A DNA stretch of 37,968 bases, from positions 1 through 37,968 of the IMG/VR virus record IMGVR_UViG_3300005617_000387; one strand, given 5' to 3'. The position numbers and the translations under genes are program-made. A model generated the notes under the pieces. It was given only the letters and a program-made list of their open reading frames with translations. It was not told the DNA's origin and made no database searches. Below, piece by piece: positions 13,655 through 21,338 of this stretch. Source of the DNA: a virus. How positions within the stretch are numbered: position 1 is the first letter of the stretch; the number at the start of each line of letters is the position of its first letter.

Positions 13655-15442
13655 TTAAGTCACAATGATAGGCATACACGTCCCCTGAATGGTGACTGTT
13701 CCCCTCACCCGCCCGTAGGAAATAGAGCCTTGCGAGGAAACCCCATTCGCTCCGGGGTAAATCTCAAAATACCCGAACAGATACGTGGGGGTTATCCGGA
13801 TAATGTGTTCCCCCTGAAGAACGGGGAGAGCGTTTACGATGTCGGTCAGGTCGAGCAGTACGTTTACTTTGCCTGGTCGCCCAACGGCGTTCAGGCTCGT
13901 TGCCCAGGGGCCGCCGAGTTTGTCGGTGTATTCCACGTCGTCTAAAAACAAGCGCAGCTTGTAGGGGAGAAAACGACTCTGAGTAAGCGCCCAGAACAGT
14001 CCCTGCGTTGTCCCTGGACTGCCGCCATAGACCTGCAACCCCACAGGCGATTCGAGCGGTTTGGTTTGCATCCTGAACAGGACGCTTGTAACGGATGGGA
14101 CAGATGGCGGGATGTCCAGATGGAATTCCGCGCTGATCACCTCAAATCCGGGAGTGGGTGTATAGGGAACCGATGGGTCTGGGGTTGCGCATACGCTTTC
14201 GGTGGCGCTGTAGGAGGCCACAAACCCGGTGGGTTGGACGTGGATTTTCAGCGCCGACACGTCCCTGACCACGTCGACCATCACGTCGGTGTCAGAGGTA
14301 CGGCGGTCTGAGATACTTGATATGGTGAGCTTGGCGCTGCGTCCGCCGCCCGAAGACCGCTTATAGGTGGCGTCCATTACATAAAAGTCGTCTTCAACGT
14401 CGAGGTACACGTAGCTGTCGGTCACGCCCCGGTAGGACAGGCGGACGGTGTCTCCCACCTTAATCGGCTGGCGGAGCATTTGCACTTCCACGTCATAGGT
14501 GACAATCGGCTTCAGATGGCGAGCCATATACGCCTCGGCGATGAGCTTCAGGGTATTGGCCGCCAGCGCCAGGGCCGCCTTCGACCCGGATATAGGGCGA
14601 ACCTGAGTAAGCTTGACCACCTTTGTTCGCAAGCCGTACAGGGCAATGCTGGCCGTGTCCTCGATGTAGTAGTACGATGTTCCATCCTGATTCAGGGCTG
14701 ACTTGAGGGGGTAAGTTCCGGCGGTGGCTCCGGCCATGGTCAAATCGCCGGTTCCCTGACCCGCTCCCAGAGCGATCACCCGATTGACAATCTCGTCGGA
14801 GGTTACCGTCTGCCGGATCGGACGCGGGATTGCCACCTCGGTTTTGAAAATAAAATTGGGCTGAATTTGCCCGGCCAGATTCGTCAGGCGGACGCCAGAA
14901 GCGCTGCCGAATGTTCCAAAATCGAGAGTGTTCAGCGCCCCCAGGCGGTAATGCTGCCCCCAATTGTCCCGGATCAGATCAATCGCCGCCTGGACGCTTT
15001 CGCCCTCGAATGTGACCGACGTATTCCCGATCTCATTCAGGACGTGAACGCCCCAGCCCGCCTGAAGCGCCAGGTCGCTTAACACCGAGGCCACCGGGGT
15101 GTTGGAATATTTTCGGCTAAAGCCAACGGTGACGAATCCGAGCGCCCTGAGCTGGTCATTGGCCGTGATCTGGAGCCTGGCCTCGCCGGTGTTTTCGGAC
15201 AGATCCACATGGCTGTACAGGTAGCGCCCCAGATAGCCGTCCTGTTCGTCGAACACGTCGAACTGGCAGCCGGGGGCAATGAACGCCGCCCGCTCGTCGC
15301 CGGCCGGGATGGTAAAGGTCAGCTCCCCCACCCTGTCGAGGGACACCGTGTTATTCAGCTGCAGGACAGTCGTCAACGGGCCGGGACCGATAATCGAACC
15401 GGCGGTGTTGAGAATGTCCACGCGAAAAGGGGTGCGGTTCAT
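13655..15442 (-). CDS. Tail-tip protein, siphovirus Gp37-like/Tal family (595 aa)
   Basis: ATG start at 15442. There is no good Shine-Dalgarno, which is unusual and fits the endonuclease insertion just upstream. The N-terminal 370 residues follow the order of the siphovirus ReqiPepy6 Gp37-like/tail-associated family: an opening beta domain (FRVDILNTAG), then ELTFTIPAGDERAAFIAPG, a second domain with GYLGRYLYSHVD, and YDVEVQMLRQPIKVGDTVRL near residue 330. This is the baseplate-hub fold. Residues about 390-595 are an extra beta-rich region ending in ISYGRVRGTVTIQG. It sits after the distal tail protein, as expected for the tail tip; no peptidase motif is clear. Confidence 0.85.
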   Translation of the reverse strand: MNRTPFRVDILNTAGSIIGPGPLTTVLQLNNTVSLDRVGELTFTIPAGDERAAFIAPGCQFDVFDEQDGYLGRYLYSHVDLSENTGEARLQITANDQLRALGFVTVGFSRKYSNTPVASVLSDLALQAGWGVHVLNEIGNTSVTFEGESVQAAIDLIRDNWGQHYRLGALNTLDFGTFGSASGVRLTNLAGQIQPNFIFKTEVAIPRPIRQTVTSDEIVNRVIALGAGQGTGDLTMAGATAGTYPLKSALNQDGTSYYYIEDTASIALYGLRTKVVKLTQVRPISGSKAALALAANTLKLIAEAYMARHLKPIVTYDVEVQMLRQPIKVGDTVRLSYRGVTDSYVYLDVEDDFYVMDATYKRSSGGGRSAKLTISSISDRRTSDTDVMVDVVRDVSALKIHVQPTGFVASYSATESVCATPDPSVPYTPTPGFEVISAEFHLDIPPSVPSVTSVLFRMQTKPLESPVGLQVYGGSPGTTQGLFWALTQSRFLPYKLRLFLDDVEYTDKLGGPWATSLNAVGRPGKVNVLLDLTDIVNALPVLQGEHIIRITPTYLFGYFEIYPGANGVSSQGSISYGRVRGTVTIQGTCMPIIVT

Positions 15443-15450
15443 GTTATAAT
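15442..15450 (+). promoter_or_regulatory. Extended -10 promoter of the first HNH endonuclease gene
   Basis: TGTTATAAT: the TG of an extended -10 (15442-15443), one base, then a perfect TATAAT (15445-15450). No convincing -35 is present, as usual for this class. It overlaps the start codon of the tail-tip gene on the other strand. Predicted start about 15457, which is also the first base of the structured leader. Confidence 0.65.
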
Positions 15451-15456
15451 ACGCTC

Positions 15457-15510
15457 AACAGTCTAGCCCGACGGGGCGAAAAGCGAGAGACACTCGCTCG
15501 CCTGACTGTT
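15457..15510 (+). ncRNA. Three-way-junction leader RNA of the HNH endonuclease
   Basis: Three helices can be drawn with no mismatch. P1 is AACAGTC (15457-15463) with GACTGTT (15504-15510). P2 is GCCC (15466-15469) with GGGC (15474-15477). P3 is AGCGAG (15482-15487) with CTCGCT (15493-15498). P1 starts at the predicted transcription start, and the endonuclease ATG lies 32 bases after P1. A similarly shaped leader precedes the EDxHD endonuclease at 27401. Confidence 0.55.
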
Positions 15511-15542
15511 ACTTTTCGAGTGTGATGACAGGAGTGTATGTC

Positions 15543-16310
15543 ATGCCCAGCCTCAAACGCTGTAGAGTCTGCGAACAAGAACTCCCCGCAACTGCTGATT
15601 TCTTTTATCGCGCTCCGCTGAATAAAGATGGATTCCAGAACCTTTGCAAAAACTGCAAACGTGCCTATGGGCGTCAATACCGCCAAAACAACCCCGAAAA
15701 GGTCAGGGAGAGCGCGCGAAAAACCCGCCAGAAACAAAAGGGGTACAAGCGCGAGTACATGCGCGAATACCGCCAAACGCATTTTGAGGAACTGAAAGCC
15801 AAGCGCAAGGAAGCATATTGGCGTGATCCTCAAAAAGCCCGTGCCGCCGCCATTCAATGGAAAAGGGATCATCAGTCGCAAGCGAATGAACGGAGCAGAG
15901 AATGGCGACATACCCACAAGGAACTCTACCGCCAGAGGGCTAAGGTCGCTGTGTCCCGCCGTCGCGCCCGTAAGGAATCCGTCGGTCATTCTCTGACTGA
16001 ACAGGAATGGGCGCAAACGTTGAAGGACTTTAATAACTGCTGTGCTGTGTGCGGTAGACCAGTCGGACTTTGGCACACTATCGCTATGGATCACTGGATA
16101 CCGCTTAAGCACGGCGGTGAAACAACGGCAAGAAACGTCATCCCTCTTTGCCATTCGCTGAATGGCGGAGAGGATGGATGCAATAACCGGAAGTCGGCTA
16201 AAATGCCCCTGGATTGGCTCGTAGAGCGTTATGGCGAGAAAAAGGGCAAGCGCATCTACGAGAGAATTTCGCAATATCTCGCTCAAAGAAACATTTTGCT
16301 CCAGCGGTGA
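15543..16310 (+). CDS. HNH homing endonuclease, antisense within the tail genes (255 aa)
   Basis: The start is the ATG with AGGAG 9 bases upstream. Residues 7-38 form a zinc finger (CRVC ... CKNC) typical of phage HNH proteins with the pattern 'FY.....DG..N.CK.C'. Residues about 45-145 are a long, very basic helical region (YRQNNPEKVRESARK onward) that would grip DNA. The HNH domain occupies about 165-215: structural cysteines 167, 170, 203 and 213, catalytic MDHWIPL (His184) and Asn198. The 28 bases at its 3' end overlap the 3' end of the distal-tail gene on the opposite strand. This gives a free-standing homing gene lodged exactly between two conserved tail genes. Confidence 0.88.
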   Translation: MPSLKRCRVCEQELPATADFFYRAPLNKDGFQNLCKNCKRAYGRQYRQNNPEKVRESARKTRQKQKGYKREYMREYRQTHFEELKAKRKEAYWRDPQKARAAAIQWKRDHQSQANERSREWRHTHKELYRQRAKVAVSRRRARKESVGHSLTEQEWAQTLKDFNNCCAVCGRPVGLWHTIAMDHWIPLKHGGETTARNVIPLCHSLNGGEDGCNNRKSAKMPLDWLVERYGEKKGKRIYERISQYLAQRNILLQR

Positions 16311-17101
16311 TAAAGTTTGACCGTCCCGGCGATGGCTCCGGCGGTCAGTTTCATGGAATTGTTTCCCAGGGCCAGCAGCAGCCATTCAATCTGGTTGCTG
16401 TTCTGGGCGAAGCTGCCATAGGCGTCAACCCCGTTGTACTGAACGGTCTTTGCCAGGAAGTCAAATTCCAGCCGGTCATTGGCGTTCAGGGTCCCATTCC
16501 AGTTGAAATTGGCCCCGCTCTCAGTGTCCTCTATCGTGATGTTGGACATACTGGAGGCAGCGTTGGGTTGAATGAGCATGTAGCCGCCATCCGCCTGGGC
16601 CGTTCCCGAATTAATGAGCGTCCAGGTGTAGGGAGATGTGGTAATGGTCTGGGTATCGAAATGACCGTCCATGATCAGACCGGAATCCAAAGTCTGGCCC
16701 TGATCCAGGAACGAAACATCGTTTATATCCCACCAGTACGGGCTGTCCAGGGAAAACTTGAGAGTCACGTCCTGGTAGCTGGGATAATTCCGGGCGATAG
16801 CAATATGGCTGAGGCTGGTCATCTTGGCGTAGGTGCAGCGCCGGTCGCCGTTCCACATCTGCGCGTAGAGGACGTTCCGGCCCAGGCCCATGGTCCGCGC
16901 CAGTTCGTCATACTTGGCATCCACCGGGGCAATCAGGCGGCACTTATGGGTGACATCGCTCGCTTTCAACACCAGCGGCCCCCCATCCGGGTCGAACGTT
17001 CCATAGGGTAAATCCACGGCGATATTGCGCCCGTTCACCGTGAACTGCGACTCGCCCTCTGGCTCTGGAAGGGTGCAGGTGCCGAACTTATAGACTCTCA
17101 C
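16283..17101 (-). CDS. Distal tail protein-like (272 aa)
   Basis: GTG start in a GTGA overlap with the preceding gene. The N-terminal half follows the layout of distal tail/phage tail-family proteins: a strand-rich start (YKFGTCTLP, FTVNGRNIAVDLPYGTFDPDGG), a middle with GLGRNVLYAQMWNGDRRCTYAKM, and the conserved LKFSLDSPYWWD near residue 138, typical of the 'F..pdPyw' motif of Dit. Residues 160-265 form a second beta domain (galectin-like in Dit proteins). The C-terminus YHRWSKMFL is encoded in the 28 bases shared with the antisense HNH gene and may have been altered by that insertion. Confidence 0.82.
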   Translation of the reverse strand: MRVYKFGTCTLPEPEGESQFTVNGRNIAVDLPYGTFDPDGGPLVLKASDVTHKCRLIAPVDAKYDELARTMGLGRNVLYAQMWNGDRRCTYAKMTSLSHIAIARNYPSYQDVTLKFSLDSPYWWDINDVSFLDQGQTLDSGLIMDGHFDTQTITTSPYTWTLINSGTAQADGGYMLIQPNAASSMSNITIEDTESGANFNWNGTLNANDRLEFDFLAKTVQYNGVDAYGSFAQNSNQIEWLLLALGNNSMKLTAGAIAGTVKLYHRWSKMFL

Positions 17102-17460
17102 AGCACCGCCGTCAGAGGGGTAATCTGCACCCAGTCGCCAATAGCGGTCAGAAATATCAGCCGGATACTCTGCCGGGGGCCAATGGCAACGCCCGTCGCC
17201 GTCAGGCGCAGATTGGAGCTTGGCAGCGTCCCCTGATCCTGTAAGGTGATGGCATTAGCGCCGACGTTCACCAGGACGATCTGCTGGCCGTTCTGTCCAT
17301 CGGCGATGGTTGGCGCTGCCGTGCTGGTGATCGGGCTGGCGGCGGTAATGAGTGCCAGCGCCGCGTTGGCGACAATCGCCGTTGCGGCCACGAGCGTCTG
17401 TGACGCCTGCGGCGGCGTGATTTCCTGCGGCATGACCGTGTTGGGACTCCAGGCAAACAT
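17098..17460 (-). CDS. Small beta-rich virion protein (120 aa)
   Basis: ATG with AGGAGG 5 bases upstream. After an Ala/Thr-rich N-terminal half the sequence has DGQNGQQIVLVNVGANAITL and GPRQSIRLIFLTAIGDWVQI. These are strand motifs that also occur in phage tail-spike trimerisation and fibre repeat domains. It sits between the tape measure and distal tail genes and is probably a minor tail component. Confidence 0.65.
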   Translation of the reverse strand: MFAWSPNTVMPQEITPPQASQTLVAATAIVANAALALITAASPITSTAAPTIADGQNGQQIVLVNVGANAITLQDQGTLPSSNLRLTATGVAIGPRQSIRLIFLTAIGDWVQITPLTAVL

Positions 17461-17486
17461 AGCGACCTCCTAAAATTCAGCCTGAA

Positions 17487-17741
17487 TCAAAATTCAGCGA
17501 TCCAGTTACAGACCGGACTGCCCGCCGACGCCTTGATGAAAATCTCGGTGATATTGCCCACCCGGATGCTGGCGTTCGCGCCCGGCGTCAGCACAATCGG
17601 CTGCGCGTTGGCATTGCCGACCAGGATATTGTTGGCTCCGTTGGCCGGGTCGGCCTGCACCAGCACCACCGTCACCGCCAGGCTGGTCGAGTTGTTCAAA
17701 GCCACCGGTGACCCGGTAGCCGTCTGTGCCCCTGCGTACAT
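17487..17741 (-). CDS. Small beta-rich virion protein (84 aa)
   Basis: ATG with AAGGAG 6 bases upstream. The short protein is built of strands and small residues (LNNSTSLAVTVVLVQADP, then VLTPGANASIRVGNITEIFI), a pattern of small beta-sandwich phage structural proteins. It directly follows the tape measure gene and precedes the 120-aa protein with a similar style. Probably part of the tail; no family recognised. Confidence 0.65.
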   Translation of the reverse strand: MYAGAQTATGSPVALNNSTSLAVTVVLVQADPANGANNILVGNANAQPIVLTPGANASIRVGNITEIFIKASAGSPVCNWIAEF

Positions 17742-17750
17742 AAATACTCC

Positions 17751-19514
17751 TTAGATTTGAATGCCCCGCGCTCGGAGGGCGGCGGCGAGCATGCGCACGC
17801 TGTCATCCGCTTCCTGGTCGTTTCGCGGCGCGCCGCCTCCATTGAAAATCACCTGAAGCGTGTCTACCTGGGTGTGGCTTCCGCCGTTGGGGTAGAATGA
17901 CCCGCTGCTGTCGGGGACAAATACTTCCGGCTGTGCCCCCGTGCCAATGTAGTAGGGCTGCCCGGCGTGGCCTCTGCCACCAGAATCGCGGCCCGTTCCT
18001 AACCCTGTTGTCTGACCAATGACACCGGAATTTGCCCCCGCCTGTGTAGAATTCGCATTGACCGCCGGTATTCCAGCGCCACCCGTAACGATTGCCAGGA
18101 GCGGGTTGTTTTGCAGTGTGAAGAGTTTCTGTGTAACGTCAACGATTAAATCCCGCACCGTTGCCAGTGGGTCGGTCATGAACATTTGAACAGCATCACG
18201 GAATTTGCTAAGAAACTGGACAAATGGGCCGGTTAACCATTTCCCAATAGCGTCAACGGTTGTTTTGAAGCCTAACCAGTTATTTTCATAGGCCGCCACC
18301 AGAAGAATTGCCAGTCCAATAGCCAGCGTCAACGGGCCGCCTAGTATGCCGACTAAGGCAAGAAGGGCTGTCGAGATATTACCGATGAGAACCGGGATGT
18401 TGGCGATTAAAAAAGCAGCCCCAATACCAACGACACCAAGTATGATATTCATGAAATCAGTCGGCGTGATGCTCGCTAAGGCGTCGCCGATGGGATGCGC
18501 CAGCGAATCCCAGAAGAGTTTGGTGATATTGTCGAATAAATTACCAAGCACGGTAGGAAGCTGCGAAAAATTCCCGGTGGTGAACATGGCAATGAAATCG
18601 CCAATCGGCCCGGCCAGGAAGGTATCGAATTTGTCCTTCACGGCGTTGAACCAGCTCTGGAAGATAATCAGCCCGACGTTTAGCCAGGCCCCGACGAGAT
18701 TCATTCCGATCTCGATTTTGGAGGCCAGATCCTGAACAAATGCCACCACCGGCGGCCCATATTTCTGTACCAGATCATTAAATCCATCCACAATCCGCTT
18801 AAACACCGGCAGGAACGCCGTACCGATGTCTTCCTTGAGGTTGTTCAGGGTGTTGCCGAAGATGGCCCAGCTCTGCGCCGCTGTGTTGACTACATCGGGA
18901 AGCTGCGCCGCCCGTGATTGCAGGGCTGTCAGCGCCGCGTTCATAAACGCCGTCTGCTGCTCCTGGGTGGTCAGTTCGTCGGTAGACTTGCCAATCGAGG
19001 CGGCATAATCGGCGTAGACCTGGTTGAGATCGAGGATGATCCCCATCTGCTTGAGGGCGCGCGGTTGCAGCGCCTCAACGCTACCCATGAAGCTGTCGGT
19101 CAGGGTCTTCAGGTCTTCGCCGGTGGCCCCGGCGATTCGGCGCAGCGCCTCCATGGCGTCGGGCAGCTTCCCGGCCAGCGTGTCGCCCAGTTCCATCGCC
19201 GCCTTGTTGTACATCGCCATGAGATCGCTGTCGTCGAGAAAGCCCGCCGAAGCTGCCGTCAGGCGTTTAATCATGTCGGTGGCGTTGCGACCGCTTCCGG
19301 TCAGCCGGTCAAAGGCATTCTTGACCAGTTGTATCGGCGCGGCCTCGCGGGCCAATTCAAACAGCGCCCCGCCGACCGCCGTGGCCGCTGCCGCCAGACC
19401 CAGGAGAGCCTTCGCGCCCGCCTCCCCCAGATCGCCAAGCGAACCCAGGACGCCCTCAACCACGTCGCTGGCGGCATCCTTCGCGGCGATCACAATCTGG
19501 ATGGTGTTAGCCAT
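17751..19514 (-). CDS. Tape measure protein (587 aa)
   Basis: The ATG overlaps the stop of the frameshift-encoded chaperone part by 8 bases. The N-terminal 230 residues are helical with the Ala-rich start and the LTDSFMGSVEALQPRALKQM stretch typical of siphovirus tape measures. Several long hydrophobic segments follow between residues about 350 and 420 (IILGVVGIGAAFLIANIPVL and ALVGILGGPLTLAIGLAILL), as expected for the membrane-penetrating part. The C-terminal 100 residues are Gly-rich and end in a small conserved-looking domain (PEVFVPDSSGSFYPN, then SVRMLAAALRARGI). At 587 residues it is short, which by the usual 0.15 nm per residue rule predicts a tail of somewhat under 90 nm. Confidence 0.92.
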   Translation of the reverse strand: MANTIQIVIAAKDAASDVVEGVLGSLGDLGEAGAKALLGLAAAATAVGGALFELAREAAPIQLVKNAFDRLTGSGRNATDMIKRLTAASAGFLDDSDLMAMYNKAAMELGDTLAGKLPDAMEALRRIAGATGEDLKTLTDSFMGSVEALQPRALKQMGIILDLNQVYADYAASIGKSTDELTTQEQQTAFMNAALTALQSRAAQLPDVVNTAAQSWAIFGNTLNNLKEDIGTAFLPVFKRIVDGFNDLVQKYGPPVVAFVQDLASKIEIGMNLVGAWLNVGLIIFQSWFNAVKDKFDTFLAGPIGDFIAMFTTGNFSQLPTVLGNLFDNITKLFWDSLAHPIGDALASITPTDFMNIILGVVGIGAAFLIANIPVLIGNISTALLALVGILGGPLTLAIGLAILLVAAYENNWLGFKTTVDAIGKWLTGPFVQFLSKFRDAVQMFMTDPLATVRDLIVDVTQKLFTLQNNPLLAIVTGGAGIPAVNANSTQAGANSGVIGQTTGLGTGRDSGGRGHAGQPYYIGTGAQPEVFVPDSSGSFYPNGGSHTQVDTLQVIFNGGGAPRNDQEADDSVRMLAAALRARGIQI

Positions 19515-19722
19515 TTCTGCGGGCCTCCGCCGCCGCTTTGAGTTCGGTCACGTGCATTTCGTAGTCCTGCATGGCCTCCTGCCAGTCGTTTCGGTACAGC
19601 TCCCGCCGCGAACAATGGTAGATGTCTCGACACAGCACCAGTTCGATATATTCATCCGGCGGGGGAAATCCTTTGTGGCGCGGCATGGCTAGAGACAGTT
19701 TCAGTTGGTCAACGACCCGTTT
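19507..19722 (-). CDS. Tail assembly chaperone, downstream (-1 frame) part (gpT-like)
   Basis: A 59-residue frame from ATG 19686 to TAA 19507 (starting MPRHKGFPPPDEYIEL) lies in the -1 frame relative to the upstream chaperone and stays open back through its slippery A run. Reading after a -1 shift adds KRVVDQLKLSLA before that Met, giving 71 residues appended to about 118 of the upstream protein. The Tyr/Trp/Arg-rich helical sequence (LYRNDWQEAMQDYEM) and the position directly before the tape measure gene match the T half of lambda-type G/GT chaperones. Independent translation from 19686 cannot be excluded. Confidence 0.75.
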   Translation of the reverse strand, partial: KRVVDQLKLSLAMPRHKGFPPPDEYIELVLCRDIYHCSRRELYRNDWQEAMQDYEMHVTELKAAAEARRNG

Positions 19723-20075
19723 TTTTTTGCCTTGCCGCTGATGGCCTCGAAAAGAAACTGCTGTTCCTCGGTGGTCAGTTCGTCGAGGACTTCCGGCTTG
19801 TCTTTGGGCAGCGGCAGGGGATTCCCCTCGGTATCCACCCAGTTCCAGGCCAGGATCAACGAGGCCAGGGTGGAGGCGCTGATTTCCAGAATCACTTCAA
19901 CGTCCCCCATAGACTGAAGGGTTTTCATGTCGGTGACGTTCTGCAAATCGGCGGTCTTGATGCTCCTGACCAGGGACTTCGACTCGCCAACGGTCAGCTT
20001 GCGCAGTTTGACCCAGGAGCCTTCGCCCTGTAATTCGACACTCGGAATAGTGATTACATTTTGACGCTGTGGCAC
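19701..20075 (-). CDS. Tail assembly chaperone, upstream part (gpG-like, 124 aa)
   Basis: The preferred start is GTG 20075 with AAGGAGG 5 bases upstream; the longer frame to 20111 lacks a ribosome-binding site and overlaps the tail protein gene. The sequence NVITIPSVELQGEGSWVKLRKL is a beta start followed by a helical domain (STLASLILAWNW, DELTTEEQQFLFEAI) as in tail tube assembly chaperones. The gene ends SGKAKKNGSLTN over a slippery A run that would shift a fraction of ribosomes into the next frame, yielding a G-T fusion of about 189 residues. It sits between the major tail protein and the tape measure. Confidence 0.85.
   Translation of the reverse strand: MPQRQNVITIPSVELQGEGSWVKLRKLTVGESKSLVRSIKTADLQNVTDMKTLQSMGDVEVILEISASTLASLILAWNWVDTEGNPLPLPKDKPEVLDELTTEEQQFLFEAISGKAKKNGSLTN
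19722..19728 (-). other. Programmed -1 frameshift site (A AAA AAA)
   Basis: In the - strand the upstream chaperone reads GCA AAA AAA AAC, so a canonical X XXY YYZ heptamer A_AAA_AAA lies inside a run of nine A (19720-19728), 19 bases before its stop codon. Slippage by -1 joins the frame that encodes the gpT-like part. The location between major tail protein and tape measure is the classical one for this event. Confidence 0.8.
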
Positions 20076-20085
20076 AGGGTCCTCC

Positions 20086-20532
20086 TTAAGAGGTGATGGT
20101 CGCCCAGGCAATGCCGCCGTCCGCCTTCAACGACAGCTTGACGGCAATCGGCGTTCCGTCGTCGGCTTTGAGCGGGATGGAGAACTTCTCCAGCTTCATC
20201 GCTCCGGTGTAGCGGTTGCCACCGATGGCCGAACTGGGCATGTCAATCTGGATATTCCGGTTCCCGCGCGTGGTGAAATACCACGAATGAGCCAGCGCCA
20301 GCGCTTCGTTGGCCGCCGTCGAGCCGAAAACCGTCAGCTCGACCGACCCGTCGCGTTTGCATTCCAGGCGGCCAAGAAAGCCCCCGGAGAACGTGGCGTA
20401 TTCGCTGAGCGCGTTCTCCAGTTCGATGTCGACTTCATTGGCAACGCCGGAAATGTCCTGCAGGACACTCGTTGCGTCGGCCAGCTTGATCCCCACGTTA
20501 CAGGCATTGAATACAGTAGTGCTCTGCGGCAT
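20086..20532 (-). CDS. Major tail (tube) protein (148 aa)
   Basis: The preferred start is the ATG with GGAGGG 4 bases upstream. The product begins with STTVFNACNVGIKL and contains strand-rich segments such as DVEL-like EVDIELENALSEYATFSG. Further along come an RDGSVELTVFGS segment and the C-terminal FSIPLKADDGTPIAVKLSL. Size, beta content and position just before the chaperone pair fit a siphovirus tail tube protein. No cell-surface Ig-like extension is present. Confidence 0.82.
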   Translation of the reverse strand: MPQSTTVFNACNVGIKLADATSVLQDISGVANEVDIELENALSEYATFSGGFLGRLECKRDGSVELTVFGSTAANEALALAHSWYFTTRGNRNIQIDMPSSAIGGNRYTGAMKLEKFSIPLKADDGTPIAVKLSLKADGGIAWATITS

Positions 20533-20577
20533 TTGACCCTCCACACGGGACGGCAGGGCGAACCCCTAGCGTCCGCA

Positions 20578-20901
20578 TCAACTCCCCGTCAGCGGGGGCG
20601 CTTCCTCTAAAAGGTATGTTTTCCAGCGCTGCACCAGACTGACACTCACCTTGAGATGAGCGGCGATGTCCGTCTCGCTGGCTAAAAAAAACTGGTGGAC
20701 TGTCTCGATGCGCAGTTCGAAGAGCAGCCTGGCGCGCGCTTTCCAGCCCGGCAGTTCGCTCAGCACCCGGCAGTCCGGCGTCACTGCTCCGACCTGGATC
20801 AGCGCCTGAACGCCTGCCTCATTCACCCATTCCAGGCGGGTGATGCTGCCTGGCGGGATGACCTCTCCGTGCTTATGGAGCGGATTCACGGCCCGGTACA
20901 T
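20578..20901 (-). CDS. Hypothetical protein (107 aa)
   Basis: ATG in a short overlap (TGATG) with the tail-completion gene. The first half is beta-rich and hydrophobic-polar (PPGSITRLEWVNEAGVQAL). The second half resembles a small HhH/HTH domain (LRIETVHQFFLASETDIAAH, then LVQRWKTYLLEEAP). Genes of this size between tail terminator and tail tube are common but varied. Function not recognised. Confidence 0.6.
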   Translation of the reverse strand: MYRAVNPLHKHGEVIPPGSITRLEWVNEAGVQALIQVGAVTPDCRVLSELPGWKARARLLFELRIETVHQFFLASETDIAAHLKVSVSLVQRWKTYLLEEAPPLTGS

Positions 20902-21338
20902 CAGTACACATCCAGGTCCAGCGTGTACTGCAATCCGACGTACTTCTCATTGGCGTATTCGAACGTCACCCGCTCGCCGCGCCATTTGTAAGCCTTGATG
21001 CCGGTCAGCCCGAACAGAAGGCTTTTCTGCTGGTCGAGCAGCGCGTCTACCTGGTCGCTCAGCGCTACCTGTTTGGAGATGTCCTCGCCAAGCACTGCCC
21101 GCTGCTTCAGATACATATCGCAGAGGATCGTCACCCGCGCCTGGCGCACCGCGCCGCCGAAGGTTGACCGGTCATTGCCGCCCTGGGAGTCAGTATTCCA
21201 CTCTTTGGGGTAGACCTGGAGCGTCATGTTGTCGGCGATGCTCTCCTTCAACTGCGACGGCCCCTGGGCGCTGGTGAACAGCGGCGCGAGGGTGGCCCGG
21301 ACTGCTTCGCAGAGCGCGGACTTGGTGAGTTCGGTCAT
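20901..21338 (-). CDS. Tail terminator/completion-like protein (145 aa)
   Basis: ATGA overlap with the HK97-gp10-like gene. The product has an N-terminal helix (ALCEAVRATLAPLFTS) followed by a beta-rich domain (MTLQVYPKEWNTD, VRQARVTILCDMYL) and ends in YTLDLDVY. This matches the fold order of tail terminator proteins (helix, strand, strand, helix, strand). Its place between the HK97-gp10-like component and the tail tube supports the role. Confidence 0.7.
   Translation of the reverse strand: MTELTKSALCEAVRATLAPLFTSAQGPSQLKESIADNMTLQVYPKEWNTDSQGGNDRSTFGGAVRQARVTILCDMYLKQRAVLGEDISKQVALSDQVDALLDQQKSLLFGLTGIKAYKWRGERVTFEYANEKYVGLQYTLDLDVY

Noticed and set aside
15442-16310. Group I intron carrying the HNH gene
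   Set aside because: No splice-like interruption of a gene: the tail-tip and distal-tail frames are intact and the endonuclease lies antisense between them. I found no P7/P3 core.
15444-16385. 313-codon - strand frame opposite the HNH gene
   Set aside because: Shadow of the zinc-finger/HNH coding sequence; a Phe/Leu-rich reversed frame with no ribosome-binding site.
16214-17011. 265-codon + strand frame following the HNH gene
   Set aside because: Antisense to the distal tail gene and overlapping the HNH stop; no family resemblance.
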